DNA of 64,000 nt from Bemisia tabaci (GCF_918797505.1 NC_092798.1:48754985-48818984), one strand, 5' to 3'. Shown: positions 44,033 through 54,321, numbered from the stretch's first letter. The notes: generated by a model from the letters alone, not told the origin. Program-made: numbers and translations.

Positions 44033-44326
44033 TGGCTAAAAAATACATAATTAAAGATCGAGACGTTTCGGCTCAGAACTGAGCCATCTGCAGTCGGAGA
44101 AATTAGTAAAAAATCAAATAATTTCGAAAAAAAAAACTGAACTTACATGTGGTGGCCGAAATTTCAGGATAACCAAATATTTGAAGGTTATTCTCGAATC
44201 TCGGCCACCATTATGTAGGTCTCAGGTTTTTTTTTTTAATTGTTTATTTTTTACTTATTTCTCCGACTAAAAATTGCACAGTTCTGAGCCGAAACGTCTC
44301 GGTCTTTTTCGTGTGCTTTTTAGCCT
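44033..44326. mobile_element. Foldback with GAGACGTTTCGGCTCAG arms (family L2, copy 1)
   Basis: GAGACGTTTCGGCTCAGAACTG faces TTCTGAGCCGAAACGTCTCGG. The centre carries TGGTGGCCGAAATTTC and TCGGCCACCATTATGTAGG. The copy at 63.5 kb shares the arms and the ATGTAGGKCTCAGG centre. Confidence 0.75.
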
Positions 44327-44684
44327 GTTTCCCGCCCTCCCCCTCCTCCTTATTCTTCCACATTACCAGACGGGCATATTTACCGGCTACTGTGTGAAAA
44401 GTATCTAGTATCATAGACTGTCTTAAAGATCGTATTTTCATAGGTTAGCGAAAGAATTGTTTTTTTAAAAAGAAATAAGGAAACTGGGAATTAGTGGGGT
44501 AATTTGTAAGTTCAGCGCGTGGTCTGGAATGAACTGATATTTTTTCCATCGCCAAGTCCCCGGAAAATCGTGCTTTGCTTCAGAAAACGGGCTGTCTGGG
44601 GCAAATTCAATTTTCCAAAAAATGGCAAAAACCAAGGCTCCTCTTGGCTTCAAATAACATTGAAACCCCTTCCGTCATCCTCTC

Positions 44685-45037
44685 ACGAGGCGCGCTTTGT
44701 GATATATCGATTGATCTGCCATTCAAAAATATGGAAAAGGGGTATATACAGGTGTTCGCAACGAACCCCTTAAAAATCAATTCTTTACCATAGGCTCAAG
44801 TGGAGAAGTATCGACATTCTCACATCGCCACTGAGACAATGAGACAATCCTCTCGTCGTCATGTCAACAAGATCATGCCATACAACAGTGGCGTGCTTTG
44901 CGATATATCGATTGATCTGCCATTTAAACCTACGTAAAAGGATCGATAAACAGGGTGTTCACAACGACCACCTTAATAATCAACTCTTTCCCATAGGCCA
45001 AGTGGAGAAATATCGATATTCTCACATCGCCACTGAG
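44685..45037. mobile_element. Two diverged family F copies in tandem
   Basis: GATATATCGATTGATCTGCCATT occurs near 44700 and 44910, each followed by CAGGTGTTCGCAACGA or CAGGGTGTTCACAACGA and by CTCACATCGCCACTGAG. Both lost part of one tip. Confidence 0.65.
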
Positions 45038-45354
45038 ACAATGCTGTTTCGTTGTGACGTCGAATACCAAGCCAATTTCGACTTCTATGATCTGACGCAC
45101 TCTATCACTACAGTCTCAATCTCTTTTTAGAAATCTCTGCCGACCTCCTCAAAAATCCATCTTCGTTGCTCCTAGTATGTTCCACGTCCGTACCTTCAGC
45201 TGTCAAACCTCACATCCGTTTGCTATAATATTTTTTACCGGAGGGTTGTAACCAGCACGTAACTAGAGCGAGGAAAAATTTCCGCTCTACCTCTCCTATT
45301 TTCCGTAATTTATCTCCCTAAAACTCAAAAATTAGGAAAATTTCCCGTGCTTAA

Positions 45355-45604
45355 TGGACGCGTCAAACAGAAAGGAACCAAGCCACATGAGCTTTTGCCT
45401 TTAACTGGGCAATTTAATTTTATACATGAAAACGGTTGTACGGATTTTCATGCAAATTTCAGTGAAATTCCTCCACGGTACGAAGCAACTTTCTTTAAAT
45501 CTCCAAAGGAATCCGCACAAAAGTTCTCTCGTAAAAATTTAATCGCCCAGTTAAATTTGGCAAAAGCAGATGAGGCTTGGTTCCTTTCTGTTTAACGTGG
45601 TCCA
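45355..45604. mobile_element. MITE (family B, copy 4)
   Basis: TGGACGCGTCAAACAGAAAGG and CCTTTCTGTTTAACGTGGTCCA are the ends; AGCCACATGAGCTTTTGCC faces GGCAAAAGCAGATGAGGC. The open frame across it arises from the repeat. Confidence 0.8.
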
Positions 45605-46175
45605 AATTTTTTTTATAAAATGGCCTTACTCTACCCATGTAAGCACTCTTGTATGACGCAATCACTTTAAAAGCACAGAGTATGAGTGATGGCTGGTTTT
45701 TAGGAGGAAAGTATTTTCATGAGGAAAAATTGAAAAATCTGGAATGGAGTTACGCGCGGAGCTCTCACTTTTTTTTCTATTTTTTTCTGTTTTATTTTCT
45801 GTTTCTTCTGATTCACCAATCGGTTTGCCGTTGCCTTGCCAGCTTTCGTCTTGGCAAATCTGCTTAATTTTATGCATGTCGATTCGAATTTTTAGATTCA
45901 TTTTGACAACCAAGGCTGAGTCTCGTTTCTTCTGTCAAAGACAGCTGGCATTTTGTGTTTGCATTTCAATGGAGCGCATTTGTTTTTTCGTTGAAAAATA
46001 ACACCGTTGCGGTTGCTTTGCAACTTTTTTGTTCGCGTAAAACTCTATCAATATACTTTTATACATTCTTACTAAAGGCCTGTGGCCGCTACGCGGCCTC
46101 CAACCACTGAGGAAAACTTCACGTAAAAAATAGTAGAACAACCACGTTCAAGTTGTTGAGGAGATGAATGGATTC
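45605..46175. other. Intronic, no feature seen
   Basis: AT-rich with T-rich runs. CTGTGGCCGCTACGCGGCCTCC near 46080 is a small GC hairpin. No exon supported. Confidence 0.4.
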
Positions 46176-46179
46176 GAAA

Positions 46180-47150
46180 GACGACGGATGCACGCGAAAG
46201 AAATCATATTTATTTCCAATTGCAACGTTATGCGCCAATTTTTATGTTTTATTTTCGAACACCGTTTTTAAAAAGCTACACGCAGTTTTTCCACGAATTT
46301 TCTTAAACGATCTCAAGAGTAAGTTGAAAATTTCGACGCGATATTTTCGTTATCATTCTAAATTCTTTCTTTGTAACAAACAAACAAAAATTAAATATTA
46401 TGCGAGTTTCTGAATTGTTGCAATGAGGATACATATTTTCCCTTTAGGTATGGAAAAAAACCGGAGCGGAAAGTCAAGAATGATGACACATAATCCTATT
46501 TTAACGGTGGCTTTAGCTTCGCGCGAGCCTGGGAATAGAACGCGGAGGAGTCATCTTTGCAGTGTGACGCGCCTTCCATCCGGCAAGCGGCATTATGCCT
46601 ACACCCGTGGTCGAACAGTTATCTCGTTACGCCTGCCGTGAATTAAACCAAATATCGACGCCTCCACCCGGAAAAAGTGTTCTTATCTCCGATCGCAACT
46701 TTGAAAATCTTTACTCATAATTTATGTTTAATCAATTTTATTTGAAAAAAAGCTACACTCGGTTTTTTTTTGAAGTTTCCGAGAAATTTCCGGAATCATT
46801 TGAAATAAAATCACAAAAAATTTCGACGCAATATGTTAGTTCGTTTGGTTTTCTTTTATTAAACCAAAATTAATTTTACGCGAATCAGGTTTCAGAATCG
46901 CTGCATCGTTTGAACATCGTCTGAGTTGCCGAGGCGTTGCAATCATGATACTAATTTACACTTTCACTATGGTAAAAACCGGGTAAAAAGAAATGACACG
47001 TGGTCCTAGTTTTGCGGCGACCTTAGCGTCGAGCAAGCCAGGGAAGGTCGAGTGTCGAGTCGTCTTCACAGTGTGATGCGCCTTCAATTCCAGTTAGCGG
47101 CAATGTGCCTATACCGGTAGCCGAATAGGTATCGCAAATAACGCTCACAT
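46180..47150. repeat. Two diverged tandem units of about 500 bp carrying the module
   Basis: Unit 1 (46180-46680) and unit 2 (46680-47150) share AAAAAGCTACAC, AATTTCGACGCRATAT, GATGACACATAATCC / AATGACACGTGGTCC, CAGTGTGAYGCGCCTTC and the module (46570 and 47079). The divergence is high, so the duplication is old. Confidence 0.65.
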
Positions 47151-47255
47151 TGCATGTGGTGCGATGCGAGAAGTATTCATACAGTCTTGTAGGCGCTAAT
47201 ATGCATTTGACACCGACCGCACCGTGTTCGGCGCGATTATTCGAACTCGCATCAG
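47150..47255. repeat. Family N segment after the 46-47 kb array
   Basis: GGTGCGATGCGAGAAGTATTCATACAGTCTTGTAGGCGCTAATATGC aligns with N at 17.9 and 20.9 kb, again immediately next to module-bearing tandem units. Confidence 0.55.
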
Positions 47256-47289
47256 GATAATCACTGCATCGAACAAAGGGGCTTAAAAG

Positions 47290-47900
47290 GCCCATGTTAT
47301 GTTTCGATGCCGCATGCGCAGTCTAACGTTGCCTCGTTTTTCCCGATAAAATATTTTTTCTGAGAAAAGTTAGGCAAGTTTTCTATGTTCGCTTTTTTGG
47401 ATTAAATCGAGCATTAAACAAGAAATACGTCCAATTGACTGTCTTCGATGAAAATTGAGCATTTTCGAGTTACCGAGTTGGGGTGTTTTCGTTCTCACTG
47501 ACTCAAGTCACAAAACTCGCAGTATATTATCCTCAGTATTTTAGTTTTTTTGGGGCGTCAAATCATTATAATCCCTTCCAAGGACCCATTTCCAGAGTTT
47601 CACTTCTGACTTAAACTCGAGGTTTACGAGAACTGTCTTTTTCACGATAGGTACTCTATGTTAAAGATCTCCTTAATCCCAATGTCAATAATAAAGAGCC
47701 TTTGACCGTGCCTATGCCAACTATATGACCTCTTAGGGAAAGGAGCTATCCCAGGTAGGACTATGAATGAGACGTTGGATGCACAGTGCTAATACATTCT
47801 TTCGAGAGGAAACTATTGGGTGAATTTTCTGAAATTTTACGTTTTCAGCATTTTAAAATTATAAATAATATTTATTGAGAGGAACAGCGAATCTTATGTG
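47290..47900. other. Mostly unassigned intron DNA
   Basis: CGAGTTGGGGTGTTTTCGTTCTCACTGACTCAA near 47476 matches one arm of the 22.9-23.2 kb element. No exon recognised. Confidence 0.4.
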
Positions 47901-47924
47901 TATGAAGTCGCCTCATAGAACTCC

Positions 47925-48128
47925 TTAGCGCTCTGCGACGCCTAACCACCACTGTTCCCCGTCAAACCACAACCCTTTGGGCATAGAACACCTCATTATT
48001 TTTGCTTCAATATCATCCCTCCAACTTCTCATTGGGCGCCCTCTGCGCCTTCTTCCAGGAGGAACCCAATCCAGGACCTTCTTTGGCAACGTGCCTCCTG
48101 CCATTCTCTGAACATGACTAGACCAAAT
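47925..48128 (-). pseudogene. Dead LINE reverse-transcriptase C-terminal tail
   Basis: Minus-strand translation gives IWSSHVQRMAGGTLPKKVLD, then WVPPGRRRRGRPMRSWRDDI and a tail with WWLGVAER before a TAA at 47925. The order W..HVQRM, LPKK, PGRRRRGRP, SWRDDI is the familiar end of insect non-LTR retrotransposon ORF2 proteins, downstream of the RT fingers and palm. It is cut at 48128 by a family B element. Remnant coding may continue at 48378-48420 (KENVRDSLKQLIW). The clade is not decided. It lies antisense in the orphan gene's last intron. Confidence 0.8.
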
Positions 48129-48377
48129 GGACCGAGTTTATCAGAAAGGAACCAACCCACATTTTTGAAAAAATTGAAGTAAGAATATTTCTGAGTTCCG
48201 CTAGCGTTGTTTTCTCCTGCCAAAATCTGAAAGTCAAAAAACAAAAATTTGTGTGTGAATTGAGGGGTTTATGTTTATTATCCACATTTAGCTTTATGCA
48301 GGAATAAAAATTCAAACATTTTTTTTTATCAAATTCAGCTTAAAGTGGGTTGGTTCCTTTCCGATGAACTCGGTCCA
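48128..48377. mobile_element. Diverged family B element in the LINE remnant
   Basis: TGGACCGAGTTTATCAGAAAGG and its inverted CCTTTCCGATGAACTCGGTCCA are the tips; AACCAACCCACATTTTT faces AAAGTGGGTTGGTT. The interior differs from the other family B copies, suggesting a subfamily. Confidence 0.75.
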
Positions 48378-48499
48378 GATAAGTTGTTTTAACGAATCAC
48401 GTACATTTTCTTTATTCATGACGAGTGGAACGTTAGCCGAGATTTTGAGACACTGTAACCAAGAAATGCCCTTTCTGCATCAAGCGCTTCGAATACGAC

Positions 48500-49210
48500 C
48501 CCTGGACTGCCGTGATAGCGAAGAAAGCAGTAAGTTCTTTAAATTCTTTAAAAACACAAAGATAAAAACACACTCACTTGCGTAAAAATTGTTTTTTACG
48601 CAAGTGAGTGTGTTTTCATCTTTGTGTTTTTAAAGAATTTTTAAAGAATTTTAACTTGTGTAGTCCCCTAACGGTATTAAAAGTGAAAAAGCAGTAAGTG
48701 TCAAATTTTCGAAAACGAGTTTCCAGCAAATTTCGTCTGAACTCTTTTAGATGAAATCATCATAATATCTAAAACGGCAAAACGCATCTTAATTGTATCA
48801 AAACGAGACATATGAGAAAGCCGTAATTGTGGAAAAAATGACGTAGTTTCGGGTAAAACAGCTGTGAATGACATTATTCCTCTTGAAAAACGCCTTTAAT
48901 TTTCATGATACCGCCAGACCATCACTCGCGGTGAAATAGTTGTATCATTGCTCCTGCAAACAATTTCACGTTTTCCCAACCTCTCTCGCATAGTGGGTGT
49001 GCTTTCTACCGCAATATCTACTCTGCCGTGATAGAGAAGAGAGCAATAGGTGTCATATTTTCGAAAACGGGTTTCCTTCAAAATTCATCTACTCTCTTTT
49101 AGATGATATCACAGAAATAGCTCAAACAGCAAAATTCATCTTAATTATATGAAAACGAGACTTATGAGAAATCTGCAAATACGAAAAAAATGAAATTTTT
49201 TCAGGCAAGA
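48500..49210. repeat. Diverged direct repeats with one module
   Basis: CTGCCGTGATAGMGAAGARAGCA near 48507 and 49021, TTTTCGAAAACGRGTTTCC near 48709 and 49063, and CATCTTAATTRTAT near 48786 and 49136 define two old tandem units of roughly 350 bp once the hairpin insertion is removed. The module starts at 48891 (CGCCTTTAA, 35 nt, AATAGTTGTATC). Confidence 0.6.
48535..48688. mobile_element. Hairpin insertion with 10-bp flanking duplication
   Basis: AAGCAGTAAG occurs at 48525-48534 and 48689-48698. Between them lies a strong palindrome (TTTAAAAACACAAAGAT...ACACTCACTTGCGTAAAAA and its complement). It interrupts the left unit of the surrounding direct repeat, which supports recent insertion. Confidence 0.6.
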
Positions 49211-49638
49211 TAGCAGATAGTGACATTACTCCTCCAGAGAGCCAATGAAAACAGTACTTTCAAGTAAAAATCCACCCTCTACTGCCAAATTCTAACCTGA
49301 AAATGAGTTTAGTGTCCAAAACGCAATGACGGAAGCATGTAGAAGATAGCACTTACGGCTGTCTTGCCTAACAATAACCCAGCACGATAATGAAAAATAC
49401 CCTTTTAATGCAATTGAAACAAAGTCGGTCGATTTGTAATCATCCAAAAGAATTTTAGGAGTCTCTCGGACGATCAGTGGCAATTTGACAAAGAACGGAG
49501 GCATCTTTCACTTTTTTCGGTCAGAAACTTCTGAGCCCGCTCTCTCAAAACTTCATTTTGGCCCTTACTGCTCTCTTCGCTTTCTCGGCAGTGGAGTGCC
49601 TTTTTCTATGCAGTTAACACTTTCTTTACTTATTTCAG

Positions 49639-50405
49639 AAACGGACGTTCCCCACCTCGGGAGGCACTGTATCCGCCGGTGCTTGCACATCTACGGCTAC
49701 GTCTTCGCACCGTTGCAGGATGGTTGCAAGGCAGAGTTCACCCTGGATCGCGACACTCAAACAAAAGGCAAAGGGGTCATCATCCCCGTCACCGACGGAA
49801 TTATCGAATACCAGGGTGAATTGGGCGAGGCTCCAGCAGAACCGTACCCCAAGCCCAAGGGTCGCAAGGGTGGCAAGGGTGGCAAGGGTGGCAACACACC
49901 CTCACCATCCCCACCGCATTTTTCCCTCCTTCGCAAGGATCTCTCGATCTCAATCTCACCGAGTCGGTCCCCCCCTCGGGACCTCCCAAACGAAAGGAGA
50001 CTCGTCCGGCAAGATTCTTTCAACAACGTCATGTGCCGCTGCAAGACCAGGGAAGATCTCGGCGCGCTGTTTCAAGATAATCGGATCGACGTGAGGGGTT
50101 TCGAGAAATCCAAAATCAAATCATCGCATGAAGCCCTGAAGAAGTTGCGAAGCAATTTTAATAAAAAGAAGAACGTCATCAACCTACTCGGGCATCGGGA
50201 GGCCATGGGGCTTATCTATGTGCAGATGAGCAAAGGATTAAAACCCGAGCGTAAAATAAATGTGATGGATGACAATAGCCGGACGACAGTTATGGAGGCA
50301 ATGGGTGTTGATACTAATGGGCTGACGTTAAGTAATACATTACGCGGATACAAGACACCATTTTCCAAATACCAAGGAAACTACTGGTGGGATGTCCAAA
50401 TTTAG
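49639..50405 (+). CDS. Orphan gene, last coding exon (E)
   Basis: I do not recognise this protein. The exon follows TTACTTATTTCAG, enters in phase 1 and runs to the TAG at 50403-50405 (255 codons including stop). Order: a Cys-containing N-terminal part (GRHCIRRCLHIYGYVFAPLQ, then DGC); a KPKGRKGGKGGKGG linker from three GGTGGCAAG DNA repeats; a Ser/Pro-rich stretch; and a basic C-terminal region with CRCKTREDLGALF, KKLRSNFNKKKN and an end at NYWWDVQI. Together with exons at 30070, 33815, 38993 and 43741 it gives 388 complete residues. All four linking introns (3.7-5.7 kb) are phase 1. GC-rich codons contrast with AT-rich flanks, supporting real coding. It could be a lineage-specific protein. 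The missing 5' exon leaves secretion undecided. Confidence 0.8.
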
Positions 50406-50625
50406 AGGAGATGAGTTTCATCGAAACATATGGGAAGCACGACCTATTGGCCCGATATAACGATGAAGGAATTAAAGAAATGGGCACAATGAGGCTAAAA
50501 CATGCACAGAAACTTTAGAGCTGACGTAAAGCTTGAGTGCCTTTTATACCCAATTTCTCTGCAGTGGGGGAAGAAAACTCTATGGCTTACTCTATTTAGG
50601 GGGTAGAGGTTGGTTCACTTTTATG
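50406..50625 (+). other. Probable 3' untranslated region of the orphan gene
   Basis: Begins right after the TAG. ATTAAA at about 50471 is a possible polyadenylation signal; no canonical AATAAA is seen before the next repeat at 50630. Confidence 0.35.
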
Positions 50626-50629
50626 GAGC

Positions 50630-50890
50630 TGCAGGGGGCTGATTATTGAAATTGATAGACAAAGCGATAGGCAAAGAAGACATAGGGAGTAGGTATGGAG
50701 TCATCCAATTGGTTGAAATTAGTGGTTCCTATGGACCAAGAGAGACTAACTAAAGGGTCCCTCGTCGGTTGCCGTTACTTTGTCTATTACTCACCTCATT
50801 TGTCCATCGCAACCACTCTCTCCCACCAACAGGATTGCTTGATTTCCCTTTTGTTCTCTTAGTCTATCAACTTCAATAGTCAGATCGCAG
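50630..50890. mobile_element. Foldback MITE (family E, copy 2)
   Basis: GCTGATTATTGAAATTGATAGACAAAGCGATAG and the inverted AGTCTATCAACTTCAATAGTCAG are the ends. The interior has CCAATTGGTTGAAATTAG and GGTTGCCGTTACTTTGTC. Confidence 0.8.
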
Positions 50891-51040
50891 GCCAATTATT
50901 CAGATTGATAGACAAAGCGATAGACAAAGCAGGCAAAGGTAAAGTAGAGCGATCCTACCGGTGGAAGTGAGTGGCTGAAATGGACAGAAGAGCAGTTAAG
51001 TAATAGAATGACTAACGGCAACTCATAAAAGACTCGATAT
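50886..51040. mobile_element. Left half of a split family E element
   Basis: CCAATTATTCAGATTGATAGACAAAGCGATAG through GACTAACGGCAACTCATAAAAGACTC. The matching right half is at about 52234-52319, after the nested insertions. Confidence 0.7.
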
Positions 51041-51180
51041 CAGTGGCGTGGCGTGCTTTGCGATACATCGATAGATCTGCCTTTTAAACCTATGGAGAAG
51101 GATCGATAAACGGGGTTGTCGCGACGAACAAATTAACAATCGATTCTTTACCATAGTTCCAAATGGAGGAAAATTGATAT
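51041..51180. mobile_element. Family F element nested in family E, itself cut
   Basis: CAGTGGCGTGGCGTGCTTTGCGATACATCGATAGATCTGCC to AAATGGAGGAAAATTGATAT is the greater part of a family F copy; its far tip is probably represented at 52208-52233. Confidence 0.65.
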
Positions 51181-52207
51181 CACCGGTGAACAAAAAAAAA
51201 CTTTTTTAAATTTGCCTCCTAACTATTAACTGTTACTGGGTACATTTTTAGCTCTGAGTCCGAAATTGAGCCCCGTTATGCAGGGTCAGACCGATTTACC
51301 CCGGAAAATCGGAATTTTCCCTAAAAATTAAGCTTTTTCGGAGGAAAATCAATTTACTGGAAAATCAGTGTAAGATTTGGAAAAACTAAGGTCATTTTTG
51401 GATTCAGCAGCCAAAATTGGCAACCATGTCTTGCATGCTTATTATAGTTTCCTTTCTGTTCATAATATCGAGGTTTTTCCGGACAATGCTCCTTGTCGCC
51501 CATATAAGACCATGCTATCGACTCGTCAGATTGTTTTGTGTCGGAAAAGAGGGGAACATTTTGATACTCGGGCAACAAGTGGAGTTATTCCCGCTCAGTG
51601 TTTACCGCTGAAGCCGAGCATGATCTTCGTTTCCATTCTAAACCTCTAGAAAATCAAGATTCCAAATAGAAGGGATTTTTTTAGCTTTTGTGAACTGAAA
51701 AAATGCATTTTTTAAAAAAAATCGATTTTCGAAAATTTTGTAGTTTTTGGAAGAAAACTACAGCCTCAGAGGCAAAAATTGAGTAGGATTAGTTCTACTT
51801 GTTGCCAGAGAAAAAAAATGTTCTTCTCTTTCCCGACGCAAAACAATCGGACGAGTTTTACATGGTGGTATATGAGCGATGAGGAGCACTTGTCCAGAAA
51901 AACCTCGATACTAGGCACAGAAAGGAAACTATAATAGGCATACAAAAGATGGTTGTTAATTTTGGCTGCAGAATCCAAAAATGACCATAGTTTTTCTCAA
52001 CAGAGAGCTTAGTGTTCTCCATCGTGTAAAAAATTATCCGGAAAATTGATTTTTCTCGAGAAAAGCTCAATTTTAAGGGAAAATTCCAATTTTTCGGGGA
52101 AAATCGAGCAGACCCAGCATAACGGGGGTCATTTTCGGACTCAGAGCTAAAAATATACCAGGTTACAGATAATAGTTGGGAGGCAAATTCACTCGTGTTG
52201 ACCAGTG
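51181..52207. mobile_element. 1.03-kb inverted-repeat element at the core of the nest
   Basis: Tips CACCGGTGAAC and GTTGACCAGTG. The arms of about 400 nt share TTTGCCTCC..AACTATTA, TTTTTAGCTCTGAGTCCGAAA, GCAGCCAAAATTG and ATAGTTTCCTTTCTG, each found in reverse in the right arm. Many open frames (for example 51377-51649 and 51858-52232) are mirror products of the arms. No recognised protein. Confidence 0.75.
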
Positions 52208-52233
52208 TAATCGACCATGCTCGTCGCGCCACA

Positions 52234-52319
52234 GCTCAATACCGCCGGTTTCGACCAATAGGATTACTCCGTTTCCCCTCTGTCTTCCTTGTGTATCAAT
52301 TTCAATAATCAGCCCGCTG
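52234..52319. mobile_element. Right half of the split family E element
   Basis: CGACCAATAGGATTACTCCG through GTATCAATTTCAATAATCAGCCC completes the family E copy that began at 50886. The middle of the element was lost. Confidence 0.7.
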
Positions 52320-52590
52320 CGGACTGATTATTGAAATTGATGGAAAAAAGCCATAGACAAAGAGGACATAGGTACTATGAACGATCCTATTGGTTGAAAT
52401 GGGTGGTTCCTGTAGACAAAGGGAGAATATTGTAGAATAACTGGGTCCCTCGTGAGTTGCCGTTAGTTAGTCTATTACCAGCCTCCGTTGTCCATTGCAA
52501 CCACCCACTTCCACCAATAGGAGCCCTCCATATCCTCTTTGTCTTCTTTGTCCATCGCTTTGTCTATCAATTTCAATGATCGGCCTGCAG
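52318..52590. mobile_element. Foldback MITE (family E, copy 4)
   Basis: GACTGATTATTGAAATTGATGG and CTTTGTCTATCAATTTCAATGATCGGCC are the ends. CCTATTGGTTGAAATGGGTGG faces CCACCCACTTCCACCAATAGG. The open frames on both strands are mirror images and not genes. Confidence 0.8.
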
Positions 52591-52859
52591 GTAGTGACTT
52601 TCTGTACATCTGTGTTCTGTTTTTCAGTTTGCACACTGACTCGCAAGCTCATTTTCTTGTTTCAATTTTTTACCTTTGATTTTTTATTCTGGTTGAGAGT
52701 AGGCTTCCAATAATTGGCCCTAAACGTTCCGGCTGTGTTGCCTTACATATTTTAGCCTCGTCGGTATTACAAGTTTTATCTGTTTATTTCCGTTTTATTT
52801 TGTTTTGCAGAGAATATACCCTATATTGACGCTATATCTTGCATTCTTTCCATAAAATA

Positions 52860-52950
52860 CCGGGAGGCCGGGCGGGGGGATGGGAGGGATTGAGGGGGAG
52901 GGGAGGAGGAGAAGGAGGGAGGATGAGAAGGAGGGGAGGTGGGGTCTGTT
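52860..52950 (+). repeat. Purine-only tract
   Basis: About 85 bases of almost pure G and A (GGGAGGGATTGAGGGGGAGG, GGAGGAGGAGAAGGAGGGAG and on). Such a tract can form triplex (H-DNA) or quadruplex structures. The minus-strand frame across it is Pro/Ser-rich only because of the composition. Confidence 0.8.
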
Positions 52951-53640
52951 GTGAAATGCGCTTCAAAAAGGGAGAGGGAATCTGAACCCGCGTTACGGGG
53001 AGGGATCAAATCTGCGTTACTCAATGCTTAACGCTGTATTTTGTCACCTTTTTATTGAATTAATTGTTACTAACTAATTTCGGTAGACACACCGTCGCAC
53101 AGTCATGTAGACACTCAGTTGGAATTTTTCAGCCAACGCTGCAACGTGCGTTAAAATCAGCATTATTGAATTAATTGTTGTATTGATCTTCTTTTTTCTT
53201 TGATTATCGCATCTAAAGCATTTTTGAACCACTTTAATTTTCTTCCCTCATTTTTGACAAAAAAAAGGAAATTTAATTGAAAACTTGAGGTCTGTGTGAT
53301 AATTCTCTTTTGGGGGTCAAGCGGCGGGTCAAGGGGTCGAGGTATTTGTTTATGGGGGTATAAACTTATGTTTCTAGTGCGTCACAGTGAGAAAGGGGTT
53401 CAACAAATCTTATTTGTATTATTGATACGTATTTCATGAATGACCCTTGGGTGCCCTCCATGTACGAGTATGAAAAAATCGGCCACCTCTAAATAACCAA
53501 AAATTTCCCTGAAAAGTAGACAGTGAATTTTAAGTGGCGAACGAAAAGTTGGGTCCTTGTAAGATATAAGATTTTCAATTTATTATTTTTAATATAAGAA
53601 TCGTATGTTGATTTAATTTACATTTTCATTACAAGCTGTG
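52951..53640. other. No gene seen
   Basis: AT-rich DNA downstream of the purine tract. No repeat family or exon recognised. Confidence 0.45.
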
Positions 53641-54185
53641 CGTTGCGTAGGAGTTAAGTCATAGATGTAGGTGTAGCCATTGCCAAAGGAAGCAGCCATA
53701 GACATAGCCATAAGCAATGGACGGGTGCAGACATGATGCCGTTCACTTAGTTGCCGTGGTGAGGAAGAACGCCGTAAGAACATTCAAGAGTTGCCAAATT
53801 TCCTTTGATAAAATGTTTGTTTTTGAGGAGTGTTATGAATATTGAATCTTGAAATTTTCAGGTAATTTAGACCTCATTACGAATAAAATTCTCCAAAAAA
53901 GTTGAAGAAATTATTCACGAAAACCCCTCAAAATTCATGTTTCATTCAAGAGGATGTGACGACGTCTGTAGGCTCTTACGGCTTTCTTCCTCAGCACGGT
54001 AGTGTTGACATATATTGACACTGCGACGGACATAACCTTAAACACCGCCGTTGTGATAGACATAGCTGTGCGGAGATACTTTCTGCTTCATAGACACAGT
54101 CGTTCCCGAGGAAGCAAAACCATAGAGGCAGTCTGTGCTTTAGATATGGCTATAGACATGGAGGTCTTCAGGCAACGGTGAAATT
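53641..54185. repeat. Degenerate CATAGACATAGC repeat split by a MITE
   Basis: GTCATAGATGTAGGTGTAGCC, CAGCCATAGACATAGCCATAAGC (before 53750) and GATAGACATAGC, ATAGACACAG, ATGGCTATAGACATGG (after 54005) are short-period variants. Family A at 53752-54001 sits inside the array. Confidence 0.6.
53752..54001. mobile_element. Foldback MITE (family A, copy 6)
   Basis: Left TGCCGTGGTGAGGAAGAACGCCG; right CGGCTTTCTTCCTCAGCACGGT. The inner right arm is more diverged than in other copies. Confidence 0.75.
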
Positions 54186-54321
54186 TCCTTTAATTCATAA
54201 TGTAACAGAGACATTACACAAGATAAAGAATTAACACACCCGAATTACTAGGGAGGTTCTAATAAACTCACTCACAGATCCTCATAAATGAAAGAACAAG
54301 GAAGGGGCTGTTCATGATTTA

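Noticed and set aside
48364..48530. Possible extra exon of the orphan gene ending ...GAAGAAAGCAG before TAAG
   Set aside because: No GT donor, and the sequence is one arm of a diverged direct repeat (second copy near 49021) with a hairpin insertion at its end.
49720..50094. Overlapping 124-codon frame in the last orphan exon, and two minus-strand frames
   Set aside because: These are shadows of the GC-rich coding frame. Only the phase-1 frame connects to exons A-D.
51377..52232. Pairs of open frames on both strands with similar peptides
   Set aside because: They are mirror translations of the long inverted arms of the 1.03-kb element and lack any recognised domain.
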